DNA of 64,000 bases from the NCBI GenBank assembly GCA_903907075.1, contig CAIVMQ010000113.1, forward strand, positions 29,840-93,839, given 5' to 3'. The translations under genes were made by a program, and so were the position numbers. Positions 35,807 to 45,514 of this stretch are shown here, in pieces. Below the pieces are notes generated by a model that was not told the origin of the DNA, made no database searches, and was given only the letters and a program-made list of their open reading frames with translations. Each line of letters begins with the position of its first letter. Position 1 is the stretch's first letter. This stretch comes from an uncultured Bacteroidia bacterium. GTDB taxonomy: Bacteria > Bacteroidota > Bacteroidia > Bacteroidales > Prolixibacteraceae.

Positions 35807-37927
35807 ATGGAATCAAAACAGGTTAATCCCGGATGGCGTGCCGGAACAATTTTTCTAGTCGGAATAGCCCTATCAATAGGTTGGGGCATAAGAGGTAACT
35901 TTGGACATGAATATGGTGCTGAGTTTGCCGGTTGTCTTGCCGCAATTGCTGTGGCACTACTCTCCGGACGTGAGGATTGGAGAAACAGGGTGCCATACTT
36001 TGCGTTCTTTGGAGCTCTAGGCTGGGGATTTGGCGCTTCTCAATCGTATATGCAGGTGCTTTCATACACAGAAAGTGGCCATACCATTACCCAATGGTAT
36101 GGATATTTGGCCGTATTCTTTATCGGCTTTATGTGGGCTGCTTTGGGCGGTGCAGGAACGGCCTTCGCTGCTGTGGCTCCACGTGAAAAGATCGTCTCTA
36201 TTTTTAAACCATTCCTTTTTATTCTCGGATCCTATTTTATATTATACCTTATTGAAGACCCTGTTGCCCGCTGGCTACAACCCGGGGCCGGTTTTGATAC
36301 GAACACCTTTCGTCATAAGAATCCCCTTTATTGGTTTGATGCCTACTATTTACAGGCATTTTTTGCCCTAATAGGTTGCTCAGTTTACGATTTATACCAG
36401 CGTAAGGGTGTGAATGATCGGTTTTTTCTCCCCGTTTTTGCTGTTGTTGGCGCTTTGTGCGGATGGGTTATTCAACTACTGCTTGGAGTTGTTGGTCTTG
36501 ACACCAAATTAGCCGGTGCATTAACATATCCTCAGGGTGATCCATCCTACGTTAATCCCGTTACTGGTCAGTTAGCTTTTGATCCCTCTAATTTTCTTAA
36601 TAACTGGCCTCAATGGTTCGGAGATTATCCTCAACACATTGGTTGGCTTATTGGCTTAATAGCAGGAATTGCCATTTATTTCATCCGCTACGGAAAATTT
36701 AGAAATGGATCTTCCTTATTTGTCTATATGGCTTGTGGTTGGCTGATCTCTTTCTTGCTTTTACCTGTTCTAGGTGGTAATTTATTTGCAGATTATGGTG
36801 GAATTAGGATGACACCCCCTCGCTCAGACGACTGGTCCGGAATTCTTGGTGTCTTTATTGGCACTTCGCTCTGGATGTGGCGCAATAACCTTAAGCCTGT
36901 TGCTGTTGCTTCTTTGATTAGCGGAATTATTGGAGGTTTGGGATTTTCAGGAATTCAATGGCTCAAACATTTTATGCTCTCCTTGGGTAGTTCACGTATA
37001 TTGGGATATAAGGGTGTCTTGCCTGGAAGTGATGAGTTTAATAGAATTACTTCGGCTTGGGGCAACTGGCAGGGGCAAAACTGGCATAGCTTTCTTGAAC
37101 AAAGCTATGGATTTGTAAATGGCATTGCAATTGCTGTGGCTCTTGCATTTATTGCTTCACGAGTTAAGTTGCATTCGGATAAGGAAGAGAGAGCCGAGAT
37201 TCCGAATAGTCGCTGGACTAGAGCATTCTCTGTTCTTATGGTTTTAATAGCATTAACTTATTTCAACATTGTAAAAAATGTCAGTGTTTGGGGTGAACAG
37301 TTAAATCAAAAAGTATGGACTCAGACCATCACCCATTTAAATGGGACAACAGAAGTTGTTCCTGCATCATGGGATATTCCCTATATTGGGCGATTACCAG
37401 GGATGAACTTTCTTAGTTTAACCCCCGAAAATTGGTTCACATTTACCTGGTTATTATTGGCTGCTGCCTGTATAGTTATTGTAGTCCATCATTATAAAGA
37501 GCCGCTGCCCCTAATACCAAAAAGCTCACTCGCAAAAGGTCAATTAATATTTCTGATCCTATTGTGGATTATGGTTATTGCAAATTTTGAACGGGCACTC
37601 ACCGGATGGAGCCCTAGTCGCCTGCTTACCGAATGGGTAATCATTCTAAATGCCATACTTGCAACAGTATTAATGCTTCTGCTACCCCGAGAAAAAGAAT
37701 CAGTTGTAATAAATGAACAAGAGAATTACCGTCCGATTTATAAGCGTCTATGGATTAGGGCTGTTGGCGCATTGGTAATCTCAAGTGTAGTTTTTTTAGT
37801 GACGAACCGAATGATCTATCACTATCCGGAATACGATAAATTAAATCATTCTCAGTATCATACTCGATTTGGTCCTGATGCTAGCTGGAGAACTAAGCCT
37901 AATCTGAAAAATGGGGAAGGACATTAA
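35807..37927 (+). CDS. large multi-pass membrane protein of unknown function
   Basis: A 706-residue protein not recognised as a known transporter. It has about sixteen hydrophobic segments: five in the first 150 residues, two more around 183-230, four between about 282 and 380, one near 440 and five after 475. Gly- and Trp-rich motifs such as GWGIRGNFGHEYGAEFAG (24-41) and FGALGWGFGASQSYMQ are notable, and a 50-residue loop around 231-281 is rich in Pro and Trp. It has no signal peptide beyond the first helix. It is a single gene between the amt terminator and its own terminator, convergent with the glycan genes. A role in glycan or sugar transport is only a guess from location. Confidence 0.7.
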   Translation: MESKQVNPGWRAGTIFLVGIALSIGWGIRGNFGHEYGAEFAGCLAAIAVALLSGREDWRNRVPYFAFFGALGWGFGASQSYMQVLSYTESGHTITQWYGYLAVFFIGFMWAALGGAGTAFAAVAPREKIVSIFKPFLFILGSYFILYLIEDPVARWLQPGAGFDTNTFRHKNPLYWFDAYYLQAFFALIGCSVYDLYQRKGVNDRFFLPVFAVVGALCGWVIQLLLGVVGLDTKLAGALTYPQGDPSYVNPVTGQLAFDPSNFLNNWPQWFGDYPQHIGWLIGLIAGIAIYFIRYGKFRNGSSLFVYMACGWLISFLLLPVLGGNLFADYGGIRMTPPRSDDWSGILGVFIGTSLWMWRNNLKPVAVASLISGIIGGLGFSGIQWLKHFMLSLGSSRILGYKGVLPGSDEFNRITSAWGNWQGQNWHSFLEQSYGFVNGIAIAVALAFIASRVKLHSDKEERAEIPNSRWTRAFSVLMVLIALTYFNIVKNVSVWGEQLNQKVWTQTITHLNGTTEVVPASWDIPYIGRLPGMNFLSLTPENWFTFTWLLLAAACIVIVVHHYKEPLPLIPKSSLAKGQLIFLILLWIMVIANFERALTGWSPSRLLTEWVIILNAILATVLMLLLPREKESVVINEQENYRPIYKRLWIRAVGALVISSVVFLVTNRMIYHYPEYDKLNHSQYHTRFGPDASWRTKPNLKNGEGH

Positions 37928-37998
37928 CTAACCCCAACTAGCTTCATCGCAACAGACAGTAAAATCTAAAGCCCCTATAACAGCCATAGGTATTGAAC

Positions 37999-38050
37999 TA
38001 GTAGAATAGCCCCGGTCTTTTATTCCCGATAGCTATTCTACTATTTTTTT
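37999..38050 (+). terminator. terminator after the large membrane protein
   Basis: TAGTAGAATAGC (37999-38010) pairs perfectly with GCTATTCTACTA (38032-38043), followed by seven T. The loop is about 21 bases. It is oriented for the plus-strand gene; on the minus strand there is no T run. Confidence 0.75.
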
Positions 38051-38087
38051 AGGTTAAGTCTACTTTCAAAAATCGAGAAAATAACCC

Positions 38088-40949
38088 TTATTTTAATTCT
38101 AACAGTGTTTGAGATTTGATATTGTATCCCTCTGCGATTATCTCGGGATTTTTCTCTGCCGCGCTATTCCAATCAACCAAGATCTGTTTTTTCTCTCCAG
38201 GTATCAGCGTGAAGTAGCCATCAGAAAAATTTGCAGGTAGAATGATTTTTCCGGTTGCTGGATTTTTGAGATTTAACTTGAGCCCAATCGCAGTGGTGTT
38301 GGTTCGATTTATTAGGGTAAACGTTACTTTTCCGTCCTGGCGATGATCAATTCTCGAGGCTAATTTTAACTGTGGCAACTCATTAAATTCATTAAATGTA
38401 CCTCCTTCGTGAAGACTTTTCCAATATTCATTGTGAGAGATTACCTGACGCCCTTGTTCAAGAGTTAATCTGGTTAAATAGATAGTCGGTAGTTTTGCCG
38501 CAATGGTAGCTACATTGCATTCCGTTAGGCTATTGGCAGGGCAATCTGTAACAATTGATTGGGAATATATTTTTTTACCATTAAGATCAAACAGTTCAAT
38601 CTTTACTGTTAACGCAGATGCTGTTTTGAGGGTTGTATTGGCGACAACGATCTTGTTATTATTAAGATTCATCTGAATATGGATAGGTTCACAGGCTTTC
38701 TTTACTCCAAAGAATGATCCGAATGTTTCGTAATCCCACGAATAGGTCTGCCATACCATACTCGGCCATGCCGGATGACTCATCCACAGCAGAATTCCAC
38801 TTGCTTTATTCCACATCTTACTGTTCCAGCTTTCAAACATCGCGCGATGGCTGTCGTAATTTACCAGCTGGGCTTTTTTGCAAAAGTCATCGAGATTTTC
38901 GCTCTTTCCGTATTTGGTCTCAATAGCTTTAAGATACTCTTTTTGGCCATCGTGTAAATCATGATAAAACCAGGTATCACTAATTGGCCATTGATCTTCA
39001 ACAGGTATAAAAGAACGAATAGTAGTAGCAGTAGGGACAGACGGAGTACCCAACTCAGTTGAAAAACCTTCCGCTATACGTGTGTAATATTCTGTTGGAT
39101 CTGCGCGGTAATTCCATGGGCCGCTGGGTCGTAGATTCAGATTGCGTGAGTTGGGCATATATAATCGGGTACCATCTTCAGCAGCAATAAGCGACTGCAG
39201 TTGAGGCTCAATTTGCAGGGGAGCATATCCTTCATTTCGTGGGCACCAGATTGCAAGTGAGGGGTGGTTTCTAAATCGCTTTATAACCTCGGCAGCATTA
39301 GCTACGAAGAGATTATTATCATTTACATTTAGGTTGTATCCTTCTGTCGATAGCCAGAAATCATTCCATACCAGCATCCCATATTCATCGCATAGCGAAT
39401 AGAAATTCTCCTCTGTGTTTTCTCCTGTCCAGTTGCGGACCATATTGAAATTGGCATCTTTGTGAAGGCGAAAATAAGGTTCCAGTTTTTCGCGCGATCC
39501 CCTTTTCATCCCATCATCCATACCCCAGTTACCCCCTTTGCAGAATATGGCCACCCCATTTACTTTTAACGTAAGAAAGGGATTGTCGCTTTTTTTATTT
39601 AGGATAGTTAGTAGCTTAGGATCAGCATTTTCAGCTAATTTAGGAAGGAAAGTTCCGTTCCCAATATCTAAACGGTCGATGTTATTAAAAAGAATTTTAC
39701 CAATAGCTCTTACCGGATTAAATTCAACTCGTTCCATCGCAGTCTGGGTTCCGGCTAACGCCAGTTCGTACGAAAATTCACGTACTCCAAATCTAACAGT
39801 TGCCTGATCAGAGAGACTATTATTTATAGTTGCTTCCAGATTAAGGTTGTATAATTCCTGACTGCCATATCCATTGGGCCACCATAGACGAGGATTTTTA
39901 AGGTTTAACTGTGAAAACTCATCAGGCGAGAAGAGTTCTGTTCTGCTTTCATTGGGTTGTAGTTCAACAGTTTTATTGAATTTTATTTTCTCAATTTGAC
40001 CTGAGATGATTACTCGCTGGGTTTGATCTGAATTATTCCTTATTCCTGTTTTGACTGTAATTGCAACCAGGGTTGTATCTGGTATGGCAAGGTCTGTAAT
40101 GACCTGAGGATCGGAAATTGATACCGCATTTGTGAGACGCAATCTCACGTCTTGCCAGATCCCAATATTCCGGTCTCGTATTCCCGGAACCCAGTCCCAT
40201 CCCTCAGAAGAGATAAATGTAGGACCATCCAAACAGAGCTGCCCTCCGTTTGGACCTTGCCCTGCACTGGGTGACTCCTCTTGTGGAATTCCAGGGTTAT
40301 GGGGTGGATAAATGTGTACGGCTAGAATATTACTTCCTGGAGAGTTTAATAGTGCAGTAGCATCAAAGAGTCCGCGCTCAAAGGCTCCTGCAATAGCGCC
40401 GAGTAGTTTTCCATTTAACCAGATATCGGCCTTGTAATTGATTCCATTAAAAAGGAGCCATTTTGTTTTTCCGGTGCTATTCTCGGGGAGTTTAATTGAG
40501 ACTCGATACCACCACTCCTTTCGGCACAGCGAATCGGAAATCGATAAGTTATTCAACCCAAAATAAGGGTCCGGATAAACTCCTTGCTCAACTAAAGTTG
40601 TTAGCACTGTGCCGGGAACACTGGCATTGTACCATTGAGACCTATCCATGCTGGGATCAAACAGTGATTGAACAGAGGAGTTAACCAGATTGGCATCGGC
40701 CATTTCCCATCCTGTAGATAAGAGATACTCGTTATTTTGAACTTTTTCTAATGTCGGGTTGATAATTTTTTTTGCCTTACGAATCGTAATTGGAACTTTG
40801 GCGATTGACTTTGGAAGTGTAGCAGGGTTTTGTGGCTGGCTTAAACCGAAATTTAATTTACTTTGGGAATAAGCACTGACACTAATAAAGAACCCTATTC
40901 CAAGAATGATTAGTTTTGATTTCAAGATTACGGATGATTTTTTTTGCAT
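38088..40949 (-). CDS. exported glycoside hydrolase family 2 protein
   Basis: A 953-residue protein with a signal peptide (about 12-29) and the GH2 order. The sugar-binding jelly-roll is at about 70-270 (with IWLNGKLLG), an immunoglobulin-like domain follows, the TIM barrel is at about 470-680 and beta-sandwich domains are at the end. The expected acid/base is Glu573 in CPRNEGY and the nucleophile Glu632 in GFSTELG, both present. The layout is closest to the beta-mannosidase/exo-glucosaminidase branch, but the substrate cannot be fixed from sequence. It is the last of the minus-strand glycan genes. Confidence 0.85.
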   Translation of the reverse strand: MQKKSSVILKSKLIILGIGFFISVSAYSQSKLNFGLSQPQNPATLPKSIAKVPITIRKAKKIINPTLEKVQNNEYLLSTGWEMADANLVNSSVQSLFDPSMDRSQWYNASVPGTVLTTLVEQGVYPDPYFGLNNLSISDSLCRKEWWYRVSIKLPENSTGKTKWLLFNGINYKADIWLNGKLLGAIAGAFERGLFDATALLNSPGSNILAVHIYPPHNPGIPQEESPSAGQGPNGGQLCLDGPTFISSEGWDWVPGIRDRNIGIWQDVRLRLTNAVSISDPQVITDLAIPDTTLVAITVKTGIRNNSDQTQRVIISGQIEKIKFNKTVELQPNESRTELFSPDEFSQLNLKNPRLWWPNGYGSQELYNLNLEATINNSLSDQATVRFGVREFSYELALAGTQTAMERVEFNPVRAIGKILFNNIDRLDIGNGTFLPKLAENADPKLLTILNKKSDNPFLTLKVNGVAIFCKGGNWGMDDGMKRGSREKLEPYFRLHKDANFNMVRNWTGENTEENFYSLCDEYGMLVWNDFWLSTEGYNLNVNDNNLFVANAAEVIKRFRNHPSLAIWCPRNEGYAPLQIEPQLQSLIAAEDGTRLYMPNSRNLNLRPSGPWNYRADPTEYYTRIAEGFSTELGTPSVPTATTIRSFIPVEDQWPISDTWFYHDLHDGQKEYLKAIETKYGKSENLDDFCKKAQLVNYDSHRAMFESWNSKMWNKASGILLWMSHPAWPSMVWQTYSWDYETFGSFFGVKKACEPIHIQMNLNNNKIVVANTTLKTASALTVKIELFDLNGKKIYSQSIVTDCPANSLTECNVATIAAKLPTIYLTRLTLEQGRQVISHNEYWKSLHEGGTFNEFNELPQLKLASRIDHRQDGKVTFTLINRTNTTAIGLKLNLKNPATGKIILPANFSDGYFTLIPGEKKQILVDWNSAAEKNPEIIAEGYNIKSQTLLELK

Positions 40950-41051
40950 TTTTTTGCCCGAGTTAGTGCCATAATCTGGCGAAGTTATTTAGCTAGTTTC
41001 GTATTTTAATTTCAGTTAAAGTTTCTCTTTTTGAAGAAGATGGATAAGAAA

Positions 41052-43562
41052 TTAATTTACAATAAATTTCTTAGATTCCCGTTTCTCCCGATTAGTTAAC
41101 TCAAAGATATAGGTTCCTCTGTTTTTTATAAAATTAATATTTATTGAATCCGATAACCTCGAGTCTTCATATTTCTTTTGCCATAGTATCTCTCCGGTGA
41201 TGTTGTAAATGGTAACTACCGAATTATTCGCTGTGGCGGATGGAAAAGTTACGTTAAGGACCTCATTGGCAGGATTTGGGAATAGGACAAATAACGGTAA
41301 TTTTAATATTGGAATTCCTGTTGGGATTTCAGTGAAATAATGATAATTAAACCTGCTGCCTGGAGCCACATCTCCATTGACATAAAAATCCATGATATTT
41401 CCATCTTCTTGCATATTATCGCTCCACTTAAATTCAAAATTCAAAAGTTTATCATCTGATACTCCAATTAAAGCTCTATTAATTTTAACGGCCAATATTC
41501 GTCCCTCTGCATGATATTGAGCATCGCCAACTTTAGTCCAATTCCAGGTGTTTACACTCTTCTCTATCGTTGCTGTACCAGTAGGACTAATCCGGTTAAC
41601 AATGAAATCATACCCCTCCCAACCTGTATCTTTATTGCGATCAATGTCAATGAGCAAACGCATCCACTTTGGATCTGATTTGTCTGTAAGTGCATCCGCA
41701 GTTTTAACTAGGAAATAGAGGTAGTCATTATCGCGCGCCACTTTAGCCGAAATAATGTCATTTCTCCCTGTGGTATTGGTGTACAGAAGAGCGTTTCCTT
41801 GTCCAGCATGGTTGCGATGGGATACATTACCCGTATAGGAGAGGTATTCCGGTCTTACACTATTCCAGGATGCGGTATCTAATAAATCAATGGTTTTGAC
41901 TACAGAACCAACTTCTTCGTCGGGCATACCTTTGAATTTTCGTATATTGCTGATTAGCTGCATGTAGTAAACATCTCCTTTATTGCCCCATGATTTAACA
42001 GGTTCAATATCTCTGCTTTTTTCTGCCGAATATTCATCCACAAAAGCAAATGGTTTCACATCCCAGTTAAACCAGCGTCCGGCAATCCATTCATTCCAAC
42101 CAGTTACAAAAATAAGGTCAGGATCAATCTTTAGAGCACCATTCCACTGCTCCTGAAAATTAAGTCCCTTTAAGTAAGCTTCTGTAGTATTATTTTGCCC
42201 AGAAGCATGAGTATAGCTTCTTCCATAAGAGAGGGGCGTATTGAATCCAGAGGCGTGTCCACCACTGGCATCTGAGGCATTTTGAGCAACCCCTACAGTA
42301 GTTTGTTCAAATCCTCCGGCTGTTTTTGGGGAATAACCATGTTGTGGTGAATTTTCAAGCCATCCCCATTGGTCATTACGAGTTGGACCATTCACATAAT
42401 CGGGTTGTCCAGGTCGGAATGTAAAGAATGCCTTCATTGCATTGGCTGCTTGCTGGTCAATAGATACTCCAACAACTTCGATCGCATCATGGGTAGTCCC
42501 GGAGGTGAGGGGACTGTAGCTGTAATCTGGATTATACGATATTTCACTCTCATACTTTCCATCAACCAAGAGACCATTAAAATAACTTATTGCCGGATTG
42601 ACGCTGTCGGTCCATTTCCAAACACCCACTTGTTCTGTTCCATTACTTAATTCCCAAACATAATCGCCGGCTGGCTGTTGATCGAAGGTTAAACCGAGTT
42701 TAGCATTGTCGTTGAAGTTCTCAAAAACTTTAGTTGCAATTGGGGCAGCAGACACACTTTGAGAATAACTACCGATCCATTTATAGAGTGAAAGTTTTAT
42801 ATCCCCAATGTTGTTCCCCCAACTTGGACAAGTTGTTGTAATACCATAAAATGGATTGTTTGCATTAAATTTAAGTCCGGCAGTTGAGCCATTCTGAGGC
42901 ACCAAGCTCTCCGGATAAGCCATTATTAAAGGTTTGCCATTCCAGTAAAACCATAAATCTTTGTAGAGCTGTGGTTTGTAGAGGTCGCTGTATAATTCAT
43001 TGATAGATAGGAGTGAATTATTGCCTGGGCCAAAAGGGAGAAGGAAACAAATCTGCGGTGTTTGAACTCCATCTTTTCTGGCCTGTTCCCATACTTTTAG
43101 TAGAACCATATAGGATGATTTCCATGTTAGATTGCTATTGGTGCAATCAAAAAATACAACGTCGACACCTGCATCGGCGAGCATCTCTGCATGTTTTCGA
43201 AGCACCCATTCATCCGTAGTTCTATAATATCCAAACAACGGCTCGTCCCACCAGAAGATTCCTGGAGTTATCCCTTGCCATACAGGATGATTAGCATCTG
43301 TAGCAGCAGCAGGGTACTGTTTTAATATTTCGGTAATATTCATAACCGGTGAGAAATCAGCATTCCCATCGGTGTGCCAGGTCCAGTAGAATAGCCCGAT
43401 TACTTTTTTATCACGCACAGGACCGGATTCTGTCCTGGTGGGTAATTTACGTCCAAGAGCATCTGTGGCAGGTAACCCATTTCCATAGTTCGGTGAGATA
43501 GCCTGGGCGTTCACCTCGAAGGAGATTATACATAGGGTAATAAGAGAAATTAAAATCTTCAT
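41052..43562 (-). CDS. secreted GH71/GH99-like protein with T9SS sorting domain
   Basis: An 836-residue protein with signal peptide (1-19). The N-terminal half (about 50-520) looks like the GH71/GH99-like barrel family, with GLFYWTWHTD, FWWDEPLFGYY and DVVFFDCTN segments. A region near 570-740 resembles a sugar-binding beta-sandwich (DNDYLYFLVKTAD and LLIDIDRNKDTGWEGYD). The C-terminal 75 residues are a type A T9SS sorting domain with LFPNPANEVLNV. It is therefore expected to be exported and attached or released by the type IX system. The substrate is unknown; an alpha-glycan is the family's usual class. Confidence 0.8.
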   Translation of the reverse strand: MKILISLITLCIISFEVNAQAISPNYGNGLPATDALGRKLPTRTESGPVRDKKVIGLFYWTWHTDGNADFSPVMNITEILKQYPAAATDANHPVWQGITPGIFWWDEPLFGYYRTTDEWVLRKHAEMLADAGVDVVFFDCTNSNLTWKSSYMVLLKVWEQARKDGVQTPQICFLLPFGPGNNSLLSINELYSDLYKPQLYKDLWFYWNGKPLIMAYPESLVPQNGSTAGLKFNANNPFYGITTTCPSWGNNIGDIKLSLYKWIGSYSQSVSAAPIATKVFENFNDNAKLGLTFDQQPAGDYVWELSNGTEQVGVWKWTDSVNPAISYFNGLLVDGKYESEISYNPDYSYSPLTSGTTHDAIEVVGVSIDQQAANAMKAFFTFRPGQPDYVNGPTRNDQWGWLENSPQHGYSPKTAGGFEQTTVGVAQNASDASGGHASGFNTPLSYGRSYTHASGQNNTTEAYLKGLNFQEQWNGALKIDPDLIFVTGWNEWIAGRWFNWDVKPFAFVDEYSAEKSRDIEPVKSWGNKGDVYYMQLISNIRKFKGMPDEEVGSVVKTIDLLDTASWNSVRPEYLSYTGNVSHRNHAGQGNALLYTNTTGRNDIISAKVARDNDYLYFLVKTADALTDKSDPKWMRLLIDIDRNKDTGWEGYDFIVNRISPTGTATIEKSVNTWNWTKVGDAQYHAEGRILAVKINRALIGVSDDKLLNFEFKWSDNMQEDGNIMDFYVNGDVAPGSRFNYHYFTEIPTGIPILKLPLFVLFPNPANEVLNVTFPSATANNSVVTIYNITGEILWQKKYEDSRLSDSININFIKNRGTYIFELTNREKRESKKFIVN

Positions 43563-43694
43563 GATCTTTAGCTTCGTTTGATTTTATAGAAATAGCGTAA
43601 AATTAATTTATTAGTAAATCTTTTGACTCCCTACTGAAAAGGTAATTAGGATGATTTTATGGGTAACTCATTTGCTGATTGCAATAAGATTCGG

Positions 43695-45347
43695 CTAGGT
43701 TATTTGATTTATTCGAACTCTTTTGCCTCTGATTCTGAATAGTTTTGAAAAGGAACTTTGTATTCCGGTTGGCTTAATGGAAACAATACTAAAGAGTACC
43801 CGATTAGATCTTGAGATTGATTTTTTGGATATGAAAAATTCCGTGCTATCTGTTGTGGTTAAGACTCGTTTTATATATCCTCCTTCTCGAATTGGTTCAA
43901 AGATCAGCACACTAAACTTATCGTCACGGTTTTTGGAGGACCTCGTATCATTCCAGGATAAAGTCCACCCCTCGTGTAATTTGACCACTGCTAATTGTTC
44001 AGGAACAATTAGATTCGTATCTATAACTAACTGATATCGTTGGTTTATTGAATCAGCAATTGATCTTTTATTCGCAAGTATGATTTGTTCAGATTGGTTT
44101 TGATTCAGTTTTAAAGCGGTAAGAATTGGATTTGGAATTTGGTTTTGTTGATGGATTTCTGCTGGTAATAAATCGTTGGTAAGATCTTTAAGGGCCAATT
44201 CAGAAAGTTTTACCAGATGTGAAGCACTATATAATGCAAAGCCACTTACATTTTCATATTTCCGCAATATCGTGATCTGTTCGCTGATCTCCTTGGGATT
44301 TACGAAGCTCTTTTCTGCCCCTGTTGATTTATACAATGCTTGACCAATATATAAATTTTTTCCACAACTATTTTCATTCCACCATTTTACCAATGACGCG
44401 AAATCTCCAAACCGGTTACCCTGCTCCCAGTATAATTGGGGGATAACGTAGTCAATCCAGTCGTTTTTAAGCCATTTATATACATCTGCATATAATTCGT
44501 CATACGAGGAAGAGCCTTTGATTCCCGGCGATCCGTTTGGGTCGTCTTTTTTGTTGCGCCATACTCCAAAAGGGCTAACACCTAATTTAACCTGTGGTTT
44601 TATCGCTTTAATACTATCGTGAAGAGCTTGAATAAATAGATTAATATTATTGCGTCGCCAGTCACTAAGCCTCTTGGGATAATACTCTTTTCCAAATTGC
44701 CGGAAGGTTTTGAGGTCTGGATAATTTAGTGATGCTATCGGATAGGGGTAAAAGTAATCATCAAAATGAATGGCATCTATATTATATTTTCGAACCACCT
44801 CCATAATAACCATGTTGAGATGACTTCGTACTTGTGGAATCCCCGGATCGAGGAATAATTTATGGTCATATTCATGCAAATACTGCGGGTGGTTGGCTGC
44901 AAAGCTTGTAGGATCGAGTTTGTAATAACCCGAATTTCGTACTCTGAATGGATTAAACCAGGCGTGCAACTCTATTCCTTTGGAGTGACAAAGTTCAATG
45001 GCATAACTCAGTGGATCAAAATTTGTTGAGGAGCGAACACCTTGTTTGCCTGCAAGAAAATAGGACCATGGCTCTGTATCTGATTGGTAAAATGCATCAG
45101 CTGCAGCCCTGACCTGAAAAATCACTACATTCAAATTGAGTTTAGAAACCCTCTCGATGAGCTCTGTTAATTCTCTTTTTTGTTCCTCTGCCGGCAACCC
45201 AGGCGCCGATGGCCAGTCGATATTATTAATTGTGGCGATCCATACCCCACGGAACTCTTTTTTTTGAGAAGGTTCTGCTCGAGAATTAAGGACAAGTAGA
45301 ACAAAAAACAAGGTCGTTATTAGATGTAATTTTATTTTTTTAGCCAT
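43695..45347 (-). CDS. GHL10-family (DUF187) exported glycosyl-hydrolase-like protein
   Basis: This family is tied to cell-wall or oligosaccharide cleavage in Bacteroidota. I take the start at ATG 45347 (MAKKIKLHLITTLFFVLL), which gives a proper signal peptide; the longer frame adds fifteen residues with no such feature. The barrel opens with KEFRGVWIATINNIDWPS and has VIFQVRAAADAFYQS, HAWFNPFRVR and IHFDDYFYPYP, all typical of GHL10. A C-terminal fibronectin-like domain follows from about residue 440. It lies 132 bases from the GH71/99-like gene. Confidence 0.83.
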   Translation of the reverse strand: MAKKIKLHLITTLFFVLLVLNSRAEPSQKKEFRGVWIATINNIDWPSAPGLPAEEQKRELTELIERVSKLNLNVVIFQVRAAADAFYQSDTEPWSYFLAGKQGVRSSTNFDPLSYAIELCHSKGIELHAWFNPFRVRNSGYYKLDPTSFAANHPQYLHEYDHKLFLDPGIPQVRSHLNMVIMEVVRKYNIDAIHFDDYFYPYPIASLNYPDLKTFRQFGKEYYPKRLSDWRRNNINLFIQALHDSIKAIKPQVKLGVSPFGVWRNKKDDPNGSPGIKGSSSYDELYADVYKWLKNDWIDYVIPQLYWEQGNRFGDFASLVKWWNENSCGKNLYIGQALYKSTGAEKSFVNPKEISEQITILRKYENVSGFALYSASHLVKLSELALKDLTNDLLPAEIHQQNQIPNPILTALKLNQNQSEQIILANKRSIADSINQRYQLVIDTNLIVPEQLAVVKLHEGWTLSWNDTRSSKNRDDKFSVLIFEPIREGGYIKRVLTTTDSTEFFISKKSISRSNRVLFSIVSIKPTGIQSSFSKLFRIRGKRVRINQIT

Positions 45348-45514
45348 TTGCAGGGAAGTTTTAGTTGCAAAATCTCCAGTATTACTACACATGCAAAATG
45401 GGATATTTTTTGTGATTGATTTAATGTAACTAAAAAATATAAATGCTTTTATTTTATATCAGTAGATTAATTTTATCTTGATCTGTTCCTCCTTTTTAAT
45501 GGGGAAAAGTAGCA

